Of a stretch of 64,000 bases of DNA, positions 1-7,834 are shown piece by piece. Both the position numbers and the translations under genes were made by a program. Below the pieces are notes generated by a model. That model searched no databases and had not been told where the DNA came from. It was given only the letters and a program-made list of their open reading frames with translations. Origin of the DNA: Candidatus Merdivicinus excrementipullorum. Its GTDB lineage: Bacteria; Bacillota; Clostridia; Oscillospirales; Ruminococcaceae. Location of the stretch: the NCBI GenBank assembly GCA_018716725.1, contig DVJP01000077.1:1-64000 (forward strand). The letters run 5' to 3'. The stretch's first letter is position 1. Every line of letters starts with the position of its first letter.

Positions 1-1
1 G

Positions 2-49
2 GAGGTGGAGGAAATGCTGGAACTTTTATGGGAGGAACAGGAATCATGA
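2..49 (+). CDS. C-terminal end of upstream gene (partial), possibly a GntR/YtrA regulator
   Basis: Frame 2 stays open from the window edge and ends at TGA 47-49, giving an acidic, leucine-rich tail (EVEEMLELLWEEQES). The TGA overlaps the ATG of the ABC ATPase at 46 (ATGA), so the two are probably translationally coupled. Short YtrA-type GntR regulators often end in such a helix and often precede ABC exporter genes; the identity rests on that context only, since most of the gene is outside the window. Confidence 0.5.
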   Translation, partial: EVEEMLELLWEEQES

Positions 50-903
50 ACGCCATTGAAATCCGCGGCTTAACCAAACGCTATTCCGATTTTACCCTGC
101 AAAACGTGAGCTTTTCCGTGCCCATGGGCAGTATTATGGGCTTTATCGGGGAAAACGGGGCCGGCAAAACCACCACCATCAAATCCATTCTGGGCCTGAT
201 CCGGCCGGACGGCGGCGAAATCACGGTGTTGGGAAAGGACCCCAAAACCGACCGCAAGGCCATTGGCCAGGAAATCGGGGCCGTTTTGGACGGCAGCTTT
301 TTCTTCGAGGGGATGCGGGCTAAAGATATCTCTCCCGTCCTTGCAAGGCTCCACCCCCAGTGGGACAACGAGCTGTTCCGGCAGTACTGCCAGCGGTTTT
401 CGCTGCCCATGAGCAAGCCCATCAAGGAGTTCTCCAAGGGCATGAAGGCGAAGCTCTGCCTTGTGACGGCCCTGGCCCATCACCCCAAGCTGCTGATTCT
501 GGACGAGGCTACCAGCGGTCTGGACCCGGTGGTCCGCAGCGAGATCCTGGACGTGTTCCAGGAATTTATCGAGGACGAAAACCACAGCATCCTCCTTTCC
601 AGCCACATTACCAGCGACCTGGAAAAAATCGCCGATTATATCACCTTTGTCCATCAGGGGAAGATTGTCTTTTCCCTGTCCAAGGACGAAATGCTGGAGC
701 GTTACGGCCTGGTGAAATGCAGCCGTGAGGACGCGGTCCGCTTAGACCCTGCTCATATCGCCGGGCGGCGGGATTCCCGGTTTGATGTGGAGCTGCTCAT
801 TGACAACCGCCAAAACGCCGGGGCCTACCGGGGGCTTTTAGTGGAACCTGCCACCATTGACGACATCATGACCTTTTTCGGGAAAGGGGCTGAAACCAAA
901 TGA
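46..903 (+). CDS. ABC transporter ATP-binding protein
   Basis: A 285-residue ABC ATPase of the exporter type, expected to drive the two membrane proteins encoded next. Walker A is GENGAGKT at residues 35-42, a degenerate signature (FSKGMKAK) sits near 129-136, and Walker B (LLILDEATSGLD) near 149-160, followed by the switch histidine in LLSSH. The ATG at 46 is chosen over an upstream in-frame ATG at 28 because GGAGG lies at 31-35 and because it overlaps the preceding stop codon. The last four bases overlap the next gene (ATGA). The substrate cannot be read from the sequence; relatives in YtrA-controlled operons act in envelope-antibiotic stress. Confidence 0.93.
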   Translation: MNAIEIRGLTKRYSDFTLQNVSFSVPMGSIMGFIGENGAGKTTTIKSILGLIRPDGGEITVLGKDPKTDRKAIGQEIGAVLDGSFFFEGMRAKDISPVLARLHPQWDNELFRQYCQRFSLPMSKPIKEFSKGMKAKLCLVTALAHHPKLLILDEATSGLDPVVRSEILDVFQEFIEDENHSILLSSHITSDLEKIADYITFVHQGKIVFSLSKDEMLERYGLVKCSREDAVRLDPAHIAGRRDSRFDVELLIDNRQNAGAYRGLLVEPATIDDIMTFFGKGAETK

Positions 904-1529
904 CAGGGCTGATTCTCAAGGACTTTTACGCACTGCGCAATTACCTTTACAAACAGCTGGCGCTGATGGCCATTATTTTCCTGGGGATTGGGCTGGTGTT
1001 CAAAAGCTGCTCCCTCCTCCCCATTATGCTGATGATGCTCATGGTCATGACCGCCATGTCCAGCTTCAACGTGGACGAATCCGCCAAATGGGACGGCTAC
1101 GCCCTGACCCTGCCGGTGACCCGGGAGCAGATTGTGGGGGCGAAATACCTGTTTTCCGTGGGGATTCTGCTCATCACCGGCGCAGTTACCACCCTGCTGG
1201 CCATTTTATTTGACGCCCTGACCTTTCACGAAGGGGCTTTGAGTATTGCCGCAGGGGCTGGAGCCGTGGCTTTGGTTTACCTGGTGATCCTGTGCGTCAT
1301 TCTGCCCCTTTATTTCAAGTTTGGGGCGGAAAAGGCCCGGCTTTTGAGCACTTTGGCATTTCTCCTCCCCTTTTTCGCCACATTTTTCCTGCTGCCATAT
1401 GTGCAGATTCCGGAAGGCTCTGCCATTCCCTGGGCGGCGGTCTGCATTGGGGTCATTGGTTTGACAGTACTGATCATTACCCTGTCCTACTGGATTTCCA
1501 CCGTCCTTTACAGGAGCCGGGAGTTTTAA
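900..1529 (+). CDS. ABC-2 type transporter permease
   Basis: A 209-residue integral membrane protein with about six hydrophobic segments. Its N-terminus (MTGLILKDFYALRNY) and the motif WDGYALTLPVTREQIVGAKY match the ABC2_membrane_5 style of permease that pairs with short exporter ATPases. It starts inside the stop codon of the ATPase (ATGA) and is followed 12 bp later by a second membrane protein, so the three probably form one exporter. I recognise the family but not the cargo. Confidence 0.85.
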   Translation: MTGLILKDFYALRNYLYKQLALMAIIFLGIGLVFKSCSLLPIMLMMLMVMTAMSSFNVDESAKWDGYALTLPVTREQIVGAKYLFSVGILLITGAVTTLLAILFDALTFHEGALSIAAGAGAVALVYLVILCVILPLYFKFGAEKARLLSTLAFLLPFFATFFLLPYVQIPEGSAIPWAAVCIGVIGLTVLIITLSYWISTVLYRSREF

Positions 1530-1541
1530 GGGGGCGGATTT

Positions 1542-2237
1542 ATGGGAAACTTAATAAAAGCGGAGCTTTGCCGGTTCCGAAAGGAAAAATCCATGTGGTT
1601 CATCCTGCTGGTTTTGCTGTGCTGTTCCGGCATGGCGGTATTTTTGGGAAATTACAAAAGCGCGGAAATGGCCTTCCGCAACATCACCCGGGATTATATG
1701 CCGCTGGTCATCGCCTGGGCGGTTTACGCCGGGCTTGCGGCGGCTGGAGAGTTCTCAGGCGGCGGGTTTGCCTATAAAATCTCGGCGGGTTACAGCCGGA
1801 CGGAGATACTGGCGGCGCTGTTTGTCCATTACCTGCTGGGATGCTTGGCCCTGCTGTTCCTTTATCCGGCGCTGACCACTTTACTCTGTGCAGCGGTGCA
1901 GGGAGTGGAAGGCTCCTTTGCCTATCTGCTGTACCGGATGGCAGCAGCTTTTGTCCGGAGCATTCTCCCGACGGTTGGTATTGCGGCGTGCTTGTTTTTC
2001 CTCTGTGTGCTGATCCGCAAAAAAGCGGCGGCCATGGGGGTGTGCATTGGTGTAACGCTGTTTACGGGGATGCTCAACAACTCCTTGGAGCTTTCCGGCA
2101 CGCCTTATGTCATCTTAGCGGAGGCATGGGCCGAGATTCCGGCGGCGGAACTCCTGCCGGGAATCTTAATTTCCTTGCTGCTGGGCGCGGCGGCTTTGGC
2201 GGTGTCCCTCTGGCGGGCAACCCTCACAGAATTCTAG
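1542..2237 (+). CDS. ABC transporter permease-like membrane protein
   Basis: A 231-residue membrane protein with about six transmembrane stretches and an N-terminus (MGNLIKAELCRFRKEKSMWFI) typical of ABC-2 permeases, which start with a short amphipathic helix before TM1. A GGGGCGG ribosome-binding site lies just before the ATG. It is the third gene of the exporter operon and may be the second half of a heterodimeric permease. The reading frame ends in TEF followed by TAG, and this TAG is the first codon of a CTAGCGG repeat module also found at the stops of asnS and the LTA synthase-like gene. Confidence 0.75.
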   Translation: MGNLIKAELCRFRKEKSMWFILLVLLCCSGMAVFLGNYKSAEMAFRNITRDYMPLVIAWAVYAGLAAAGEFSGGGFAYKISAGYSRTEILAALFVHYLLGCLALLFLYPALTTLLCAAVQGVEGSFAYLLYRMAAAFVRSILPTVGIAACLFFLCVLIRKKAAAMGVCIGVTLFTGMLNNSLELSGTPYVILAEAWAEIPAAELLPGILISLLLGAAALAVSLWRATLTEF

Positions 2238-2719
2238 CGGCGAGGCGCCGCTGCCAAAGTCAGCAAGCTTGCTTGATGACGCGGCGCGGCCGCACACTCC
2301 TAACAAACCGCTGGACGGCGAAAAGATTCGCCGTATTGACGGGATTCTGTTCCCATCGTTTTTGTAAAGCGGAACAGAAAACGCATTTGTAGGGGCGGCC
2401 ATCGGCCGCCTGCCGGATTGCATACGCCCTTTGGGAAATTCCAGGCGTGCAACGCGCGCCCCTACAAATTTTTTATTTGAGTTTATAAAAAATAGGGGGA
2501 CGGTGAAATATACCGTCCCCTGTTCATTTTATCAAATCGGCGGGACGATGTGGGCATCGTCCCCTACAACCCCATTTTCGTTTGATATACCAAACTAATA
2601 GAGAATAGAACCCCTCCATACGGCGAATTTATTTCGCGGCGAAAAACTTCGCCATCCGGCGGTTGGTTAGGAATTGAAACGCCGCGGCGAATTGGCAGCG
2701 GGACCTCCCCGCCGGGAAA
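2235..2719. repeat. Two composite 3'-end repeats in tail-to-tail arrangement
   Basis: No gene is visible. One copy runs rightward from the permease stop: CTAGCGG hairpin, the CAAGCTTGCTTGA module (about 2257-2282), then GGACGGCGAA and TTCGCCGTAT near 2310-2337. The other runs leftward from the DUF1638 stop: GCGGGGAGGTCCCGC, AATTCGCCGCGGCG, TTTCAATTCCTA, TTCGCCGTAT. Between them are hairpins flanked by GTAGGGG or CCCCTAC at 2394-2410 (loop ATC) and 2443-2459, a GGGGACGGT palindrome at about 2493-2521, and a 26-bp hairpin at 2542-2567 found exactly twice more in the window. Confidence 0.85.
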
Positions 2720-3454
2720 TCACTGAGCAATGATTTTCCGCGCATCGCAGGAAGCCGTCACTGTCTGGCCGGGATTGCAGACTAAAAATTCCTCGTCCCA
2801 ATCCCCGCTTAACAGCTTTTCAAGGAGCCGGTTGGAGCCTTGGGCTTCAAACAGCTCCCAGCCGTAAGTGCTGGCGAATTCCGCCGCCTGGCTCTTCCAG
2901 GCAGGATCCTCGTAGCCCACGGGCTTAATATAACCGCAGGCGCTGTAATTTTTCGTCCAGCCATAGCCGATGCCGCTTTCCATGAGGAAATCTGCGTTTT
3001 CCTCCCCGTACTGCTCCGCAAATTCCCGACGCATTTGGCGGTAGCCCTCCGGGGACGGCAGCTCCGCCTCCTCAATCCAGCCGCCGTTGAGCCAGTAGGT
3101 TCCGGGATGCTTCTGGAACAAATCCAGATACCGTTTCTGGGAGCCTAAAAACAGGGCGATGCAGTCGTCTGTCCGGGGGATTACCAGAGGCACCGTTCGG
3201 GCTTTCAGCCCCACAATGCCGTTGGAGCAAAGGCCGTAACCCAAAACAATCGCGTCTAAGGGGCGCCTAAGCTTTCCGGCTGTGGATTCCCCATCCACCC
3301 GGTCGATCTCCGCCTGCAATGCCGCGGGCATATTCTCCGGTTTCACATGGAGCCCCTGGGGCATCCAGCTGACGACGGTGTGGTTTTTGGACATAGCTGC
3401 GGCCATGCTCAGTTCCCGATAAATAATTTGACAGGATATAATGTGCAGATTCAT
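2720..3454 (-). CDS. DUF1638 domain-containing protein
   Basis: A 244-residue soluble protein. The opening MNLHIISCQIIYREL and the core motifs VLGYGLCSNGIVGL and LVIPRTDDCIALFLGS are characteristic of DUF1638, a family with no settled function that I associate with corrinoid/methyltransferase contexts. The start at 3454 has AAGGAGT upstream and lies 13 bp after the stop of the PHP phosphatase, so the genes are probably co-transcribed. Longer in-frame starts would run back through that gene. No corrinoid gene is present nearby, so the known association does not explain it here. A composite repeat begins just beyond its stop codon. Confidence 0.85.
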   Translation of the reverse strand: MNLHIISCQIIYRELSMAAAMSKNHTVVSWMPQGLHVKPENMPAALQAEIDRVDGESTAGKLRRPLDAIVLGYGLCSNGIVGLKARTVPLVIPRTDDCIALFLGSQKRYLDLFQKHPGTYWLNGGWIEEAELPSPEGYRQMRREFAEQYGEENADFLMESGIGYGWTKNYSACGYIKPVGYEDPAWKSQAAEFASTYGWELFEAQGSNRLLEKLLSGDWDEEFLVCNPGQTVTASCDARKIIAQ

Positions 3455-3467
3455 GGTTTTCGACTCC

Positions 3468-4283
3468 TTATCCAATGGGATAAAAATGCGGGGTGCGGTT
3501 TTCGTATAACGCCAAATACCGGAACCCGGCGGCCTGGGCAGCTTCCAAAGCCCCGGCAAATCCGGCGGCAACATCCCCTGTTTTGTGGGCGTCGGAACCG
3601 ATGGTGAGGATCTCCCCGCCTAAAGCGCGGTAGAATTCCAAAACCTTAACCGACGGCAGCGTTTCCCTGGCCGCCTGGCGCAGGCCGGAAGTGTTGATTT
3701 CCAGCCCCTTGCCCCGCTCCGCAACCCGCCGGAGGATGGGCTCCAGCTGGTCCTTGTAGTCCATCAGGTCGATTTGCTTGCCCTTATTGGCGGCGTACCG
3801 CTTGATAATGTCCAAATGGCCCAGGCAGTCGAAATCTTCCTTGTCCGCCAGGTCATAAAGCATGGTCAAATTCTGCTCCACCAGCCCCGGGATTTTTTCG
3901 TCCGGGTATTCAGTAAGCCCCAAATCCAAATCGTGAAGCTTGTGAACGGAACCGATGACGTAATCAAAGGAAACCGACGCCATCAGCTCCGACGCCGCCT
4001 GAGGATTGCACTGGGGCTGGCCGATTTCGATGCCGCTGCGGATGGTCAATTTTCCGGAAAACATCTCCCGGCATTTGTCCAGTTCCCTTTGCTGGGCCAG
4101 CATATTTTCGATGGTAAAGGGCTTATCCTTGAATATCCCCGCCTGGTAAAACTCGAAATGGTCGGTGACGGCGATTTCCGTCAGGCCTTTTTCCAATGCC
4201 GCCCGGCACATGGCCTCCGGGGAATCAAAGCCGTCCGGGGAAAAGGTGGTGTGCATGTGGTAATCCGCGATAATTTTTGCCAT
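3468..4283 (-). CDS. Histidinol-phosphatase of the PHP family (HisJ/HisK type)
   Basis: A 271-residue PHP-domain phosphoesterase. The metal-binding signature DYHMHTTFSPDG is at residues 7-18, VTDHFEF near 40, IGSVHKLHD near 112, LGHLDIIKRY near 157 and IGSDAHKTGDV near 230: the full PHP ligand set. The length fits HisJ-type histidinol phosphatase, the last-but-one step of histidine synthesis, but no other his gene is in the window, so another phosphoester substrate is possible. It lies 13 bp from genes on both sides in a minus-strand operon. Confidence 0.85.
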   Translation of the reverse strand: MAKIIADYHMHTTFSPDGFDSPEAMCRAALEKGLTEIAVTDHFEFYQAGIFKDKPFTIENMLAQQRELDKCREMFSGKLTIRSGIEIGQPQCNPQAASELMASVSFDYVIGSVHKLHDLDLGLTEYPDEKIPGLVEQNLTMLYDLADKEDFDCLGHLDIIKRYAANKGKQIDLMDYKDQLEPILRRVAERGKGLEINTSGLRQAARETLPSVKVLEFYRALGGEILTIGSDAHKTGDVAAGFAGALEAAQAAGFRYLALYENRTPHFYPIG

Positions 4284-4296
4284 ACTGCCCCTCTTT

Positions 4297-5337
4297 TCAG
4301 CGGCAGCCTAAGTAGAGCATGGCCAGGCGGATGGTGTTTTCCATTCCTTCCGCGTGGGTCCGTTCCATGCCGTGGGAAGCGTGGACGCCGGGGCCGATGA
4401 GACCGCCCTTGATGTCATGGCCGGCGGAACGGGCCGCCCCCACATCGGAGCCGTAGAAGGGGTAAATATCCACAGCGTAAGAAAGGCCGTTGTCCTTGGC
4501 CAGCTGGACCAAGCGGCTGGTCAGCTCGTAATCGTAAGGCCCGCCGGAATCCTTGGCGCAGATGGAAACGTCGTATTCGGTGCAGTTCAAGTCCTCGCCG
4601 ATGCAACCCATATCCACGGCCACCAGCTCGGAAATATCCTCCGGGATAGCGGCGGCGCCGTGGCCCACTTCCTCATAAGCGGAAATAAAGAACCGGGTTT
4701 TGTATTCCGGGGTCAGGTTTTCCTCCCGCATGATTTTCAAAATGGTCATGAGGCAGGCCACGCTCCCCTTGTCGTCAATAAACCGGGATTTTAAGAAACC
4801 GGAAGGGGTGACGGTGGTTTTGGGGTCGATGAAGATGTAATCCCCGGATTCGATGCCCAACGCCTTCACGTCCTCGGCGGTTTTCACCTTTTCGTCAATG
4901 CGGACGGCCATATTGTCGGCGTCCCGAGGGCGGGTTTTGCTGTCGGCATGGACATGGGCGGCGGGGCTTAAGCTCAAGATAGTGCCGGTGAAGGTCTCCC
5001 CGGAACGGGTGCGGATTTTGCAGTATTCCCCGTCCAAAGTGGGCAGGATAGGGCCGCCCACGGGGGTGAATTTCAGCTGGCCGTCGGAGGTAATGGAGCG
5101 CACCATGGCCCCCAGGGTGTCCACATGGGCGGAAAGTCCCACAGTTTTTTCGTCGCTGCGGCCCGGGATGGTAATGACGCCGCAGCCCTTGTTGGTCAGT
5201 TCAAAGGAATAGCCCAGGCCCTCGGCCATCTGGCGGATCAGGGCCATGACGTTCCCCGTATAGCCGCTGGGGCTGTCCACCCCAAAAATCCGGCGGCAGG
5301 CGTCAAATAAGTATTCCCGATAATTTTCAATATTCAT
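4297..5337 (-). CDS. M42 family metallopeptidase (aminopeptidase)
   Basis: A 346-residue cytosolic co-catalytic metallopeptidase of the M42/FrvX/YsdC group, which forms large tetrahedral aminopeptidase shells that clear peptides. Visible metal and catalytic motifs in order are SAHVDTLGAMVRS (about 73-85), FIDDKGSVACL (about 188), SAYEEVGHGAA (about 220), VDMGC (about 241) and HASHGMERTH near the C-terminus. It keeps the expected length and ends just before the PHP gene. The peptide preference cannot be read from sequence. Confidence 0.93.
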   Translation of the reverse strand: MNIENYREYLFDACRRIFGVDSPSGYTGNVMALIRQMAEGLGYSFELTNKGCGVITIPGRSDEKTVGLSAHVDTLGAMVRSITSDGQLKFTPVGGPILPTLDGEYCKIRTRSGETFTGTILSLSPAAHVHADSKTRPRDADNMAVRIDEKVKTAEDVKALGIESGDYIFIDPKTTVTPSGFLKSRFIDDKGSVACLMTILKIMREENLTPEYKTRFFISAYEEVGHGAAAIPEDISELVAVDMGCIGEDLNCTEYDVSICAKDSGGPYDYELTSRLVQLAKDNGLSYAVDIYPFYGSDVGAARSAGHDIKGGLIGPGVHASHGMERTHAEGMENTIRLAMLYLGCR

Positions 5338-5351
5338 AACTGTACCCCTCT

Positions 5352-5915
5352 CTATTTCCGTTCGTCAAAATAAGTGGCCTGGATGTCGGCAATGTGCAGG
5401 CAGACCGCCAGGGGGAACTGGTTATAGGCCCCGTTAATGGCGTAGCTGCCGCCTCGGACCGCATCGTCGTAGCCCCCCATGTGCCAGCGGATGGCCATAG
5501 CCTCTTCCGTGGTCAGCCGGAGGAACCGCTCAATCAAAAACACGCTTTTCTCTCCGTGGCCGTAGGGGAATTGGTCCTCAATGGAGAAATAGGGCTTCTC
5601 CTGCCAAACGCCGTTGACTTTGACGTTGCGCATTTCCTTTTTATAGAAGCCGGTCTTGCACAGGTCGTGGAGCAGGCCGCAGATGGCGACGCTTTCCTGG
5701 GAAACCTCCACGCACTCGGATTTTACCAGCTTATCCAGCCGGTCGTAAACATGCAGGCTGTGAAGGCACAGCCCCCCGTCCTCCGCCAGATGATACCGTG
5801 TGGAAGCCGGCGCAGTGAAAAAGTCCCCCTGTTCCAGCCAGGCAAGCAGCTTATCCGCCCCTTTGCGGGTAACCGTCTGCTGAAAAATATTGCAGAAATC
5901 TTCTTTGCAGCTCAT
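5352..5915 (-). CDS. HD-domain hydrolase
   Basis: A 187-residue HD-superfamily phosphohydrolase. The HD metal site is LLHDLCKTGFY near residues 92-102, with an upstream histidine in LCLHSLHVYDRL and a downstream RWHMGGYD. The start at 5915 is preceded by AGGAGG at a normal distance; the in-frame start 14 codons upstream has no such site. It is the first gene of the minus-strand set running down to 2720. Relatives include nucleotide and RNA-end hydrolases; the substrate is unknown. Confidence 0.8.
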   Translation of the reverse strand: MSCKEDFCNIFQQTVTRKGADKLLAWLEQGDFFTAPASTRYHLAEDGGLCLHSLHVYDRLDKLVKSECVEVSQESVAICGLLHDLCKTGFYKKEMRNVKVNGVWQEKPYFSIEDQFPYGHGEKSVFLIERFLRLTTEEAMAIRWHMGGYDDAVRGGSYAINGAYNQFPLAVCLHIADIQATYFDERK

Positions 5916-6065
5916 GAAAACCTCCTGAAAAATGAAACTATACCCAGTATAGCACATTTTTTCCGGAAGGGCACGTTTTTTTCAAAAAATATTCCGCCCT
6001 TTTTTCCTTTTTCTTAAGGTTTCCTTTCCAGAATCTTCCCACAATTTGACGCGGAAAGGAGGATA

Positions 6066-6104
6066 ATGAAAACAAAATATGAGAAAAGAGGGTGTTTTTT
6101 ATGA
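6066..6104 (+). CDS. Possible 12-codon leader ORF overlapping the CofE-like gene
   Basis: An ATG at 6066 preceded by AAAGGAGG (6055-6062) opens MKTKYEKRGCFL and stops at TGA 6102-6104, overlapping the ATG of the next gene at 6101. The ribosome-binding site is stronger than the one in front of the main gene, suggesting coupled translation, though its 3-nt spacing to the ATG is short. It could also be chance. Confidence 0.35.
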   Translation: MKTKYEKRGCFL

Positions 6105-6844
6105 ATTATCGAAATCATTTTCTGACGGTAAACCCGGAGAAGGAGGAATTTGTCACGGTGGACGGCCAAACCTTCGGCTGTTACGGGATTATCACGGAAC
6201 TGGTCACGGAGCAGACGGATTTGACGGCCTTTGTGCTGCAATACGCCGCGCCGCTGCTGAAACCGGGGGACATTTTACTGCTCAGCGAAAAAATGGTGGC
6301 CTGCGCCCAGGGGAAGGCCAGGCCTTTAGACAGCATCCATCCCGGCGGCTTAGCCCGCTTTTTATGCCGGTATGTGCGGAAAACGGAGTATGGCATCGGC
6401 CTTTCCATGCCCGAAACCATGCAGTGCGCCCTGGACGAGTGCGGGGTTTTCCGCATCCTGCTGGCGGCCGCCGCCGGTGCGGCCGGGCGGCTCTTTGGGA
6501 AAAAGGGGTGGTTTTACCGGGTCGCAGGCTATAAAGCCGCCGCGGTAGACGGCCCCTGCGAGTTTACCATTCCGCCCTACGACCGCTGCGTCGTTCCGGC
6601 TCCCAGCCATCCCGGCCAAACCGCAAGGATGGTTTCCAAAATCTTGGGATGCACCGTCCTCATCATCGACTGCAACGACATCGGCGGCCGCATTTTGGCA
6701 AGCTCCCACCGCAAACTGAACCGCTCCTTTTTCCTGCGGGTGCTAACGCAGAATCCCCTGGGGCAGTCCCGGGAACAGACGCCCATTGGGATTCTCCGGC
6801 CCTGCCCTCAAAGCCCGGACCTCAGCAGAATGCGGGAAAAATAA
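6101..6844 (+). CDS. CofE-like (coenzyme F420-0:L-glutamate ligase family) protein
   Basis: A 247-residue protein with the fold signature of the CofE family: GDILLLSEKMVACAQGKARPL near residues 62-82, YGIGLSMPETMQCALDECG near 100, GWFYRVAGYKAAAVDGPCEF near 137 and CTVLIIDCNDIGGRIL near 184. True CofE adds glutamate to F420-0, but Clostridia of this type are not known to make F420 and no other cof gene is present, so its substrate is probably different. It is transcribed away from the HD hydrolase. Start chosen at ATG 6101; a GTG nine bases upstream is also in frame. Confidence 0.7.
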   Translation: MNYRNHFLTVNPEKEEFVTVDGQTFGCYGIITELVTEQTDLTAFVLQYAAPLLKPGDILLLSEKMVACAQGKARPLDSIHPGGLARFLCRYVRKTEYGIGLSMPETMQCALDECGVFRILLAAAAGAAGRLFGKKGWFYRVAGYKAAAVDGPCEFTIPPYDRCVVPAPSHPGQTARMVSKILGCTVLIIDCNDIGGRILASSHRKLNRSFFLRVLTQNPLGQSREQTPIGILRPCPQSPDLSRMREK

Positions 6845-6871
6845 GGACATCCGCCGTTATAGGAGATTTGG

Positions 6872-6960
6872 GTTGATAAAAAACGAGGGACGATGTGGGC
6901 ATCGTCCCCTACCGGCGAATCACCGATGATAAAGTCAGCAAGCTTGCTTGACGACAAACA
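6872..6960. repeat. Palindromic intergenic repeats after the CofE-like gene
   Basis: Contains a 26-bp hairpin sequence at 6887-6912 (arms GGGACGATG and CATCGTCCC, then CTAC) identical to copies at 2542-2567 and 63953-63978, followed by a fragment of the CAAGCTTGCTTGA module near 6931-6955. The two converging genes end on either side. Confidence 0.85.
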
Positions 6961-6985
6961 GCCCGGTTACCCCGTCCGGTGTTAT

Positions 6986-7780
6986 TCAGGACAGCACTAC
7001 GTCCAGCACCATCATCACCAAAAATCCGGCCATAACCCCCATGGTCCCCACATTGGAGTGTTCCCCCAGATGCGCCTCCGGGATCAGCTCCTCCACCACC
7101 ACATAAAGCATGGCCCCGGCGGCAAAGCTTAAGAGCCAGGGCATAAACGCAGTGAGGGAACCGGCTGCCAGCACCATGAGTACCCCGAAAATAGGCTCCA
7201 CCACGCCGGAAGCCGCGCCGTAAAGGAAGGCTTTCCCCCGGCTCACGCCTTCCTGCCGCATAGGCAGGGCAACCGCCGCCCCTTCCGGGAAATTCTGGAC
7301 GCCAATGCCCACGGCTAAAGCCAGGGCCGCCATCCAGTTCCCCGGCTCCCCGCTGTGCTGGGCCGCCAGGGCGAAGGTCAGGCCCACCGCCATCCCCTCT
7401 GGGATGTTGTGCAAAGTTACAGCCAAAAACAGCAAAGTGCTCCGGCGGAAAGAGGATGGGCGCCCTTCCGGATCCTTGGAACCGGCATGCAAATGGGGCA
7501 TCAGGCTGTCCAGCCCCAGCAAGAACAGAACGCCTAAGATAAGGCCCCCCGCCGCCGGAATCCAGCCCGGCGTCCCCGCCGCTTCGGCCTCCTCCATGGC
7601 GGGAATCAGCAGGCTCCAGACCGACGCGGCAATCATAACCCCGGCGGCAGACCCCAGGAATATCCGCTGGGCCATGGCGCTGATCTCCTTCTTAAACAGG
7701 AACACCAGCGCCGACCCGGCCGCTGTCATAAAAAAAGTAAAGCCGGTCCCGATGGCCGCCCAAATCAAACTTTCTCTCAC
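6986..7780 (-). CDS. ZIP family metal transporter
   Basis: A 264-residue polytopic membrane protein of the ZIP (ZupT/ZIP11-like) family, importing Zn2+ or other divalent metals. The two diagnostic motifs are present: HNIPEGMAVGL in TM4 and VQNFPEGAAVALPM in TM5. About eight hydrophobic segments are visible. The chosen GTG start at 7780 has GAGG eight bases upstream; a second GTG three codons earlier is possible. It has no clear operon partner and is flanked by repeat DNA. Confidence 0.9.
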   Translation of the reverse strand: MRESLIWAAIGTGFTFFMTAAGSALVFLFKKEISAMAQRIFLGSAAGVMIAASVWSLLIPAMEEAEAAGTPGWIPAAGGLILGVLFLLGLDSLMPHLHAGSKDPEGRPSSFRRSTLLFLAVTLHNIPEGMAVGLTFALAAQHSGEPGNWMAALALAVGIGVQNFPEGAAVALPMRQEGVSRGKAFLYGAASGVVEPIFGVLMVLAAGSLTAFMPWLLSFAAGAMLYVVVEELIPEAHLGEHSNVGTMGVMAGFLVMMVLDVVLS

Positions 7781-7834
7781 CAAAAGCACCTCGCTTTCTG
7801 ATTTTTGATTCTGTATCTATGGAAACATTCCGGA

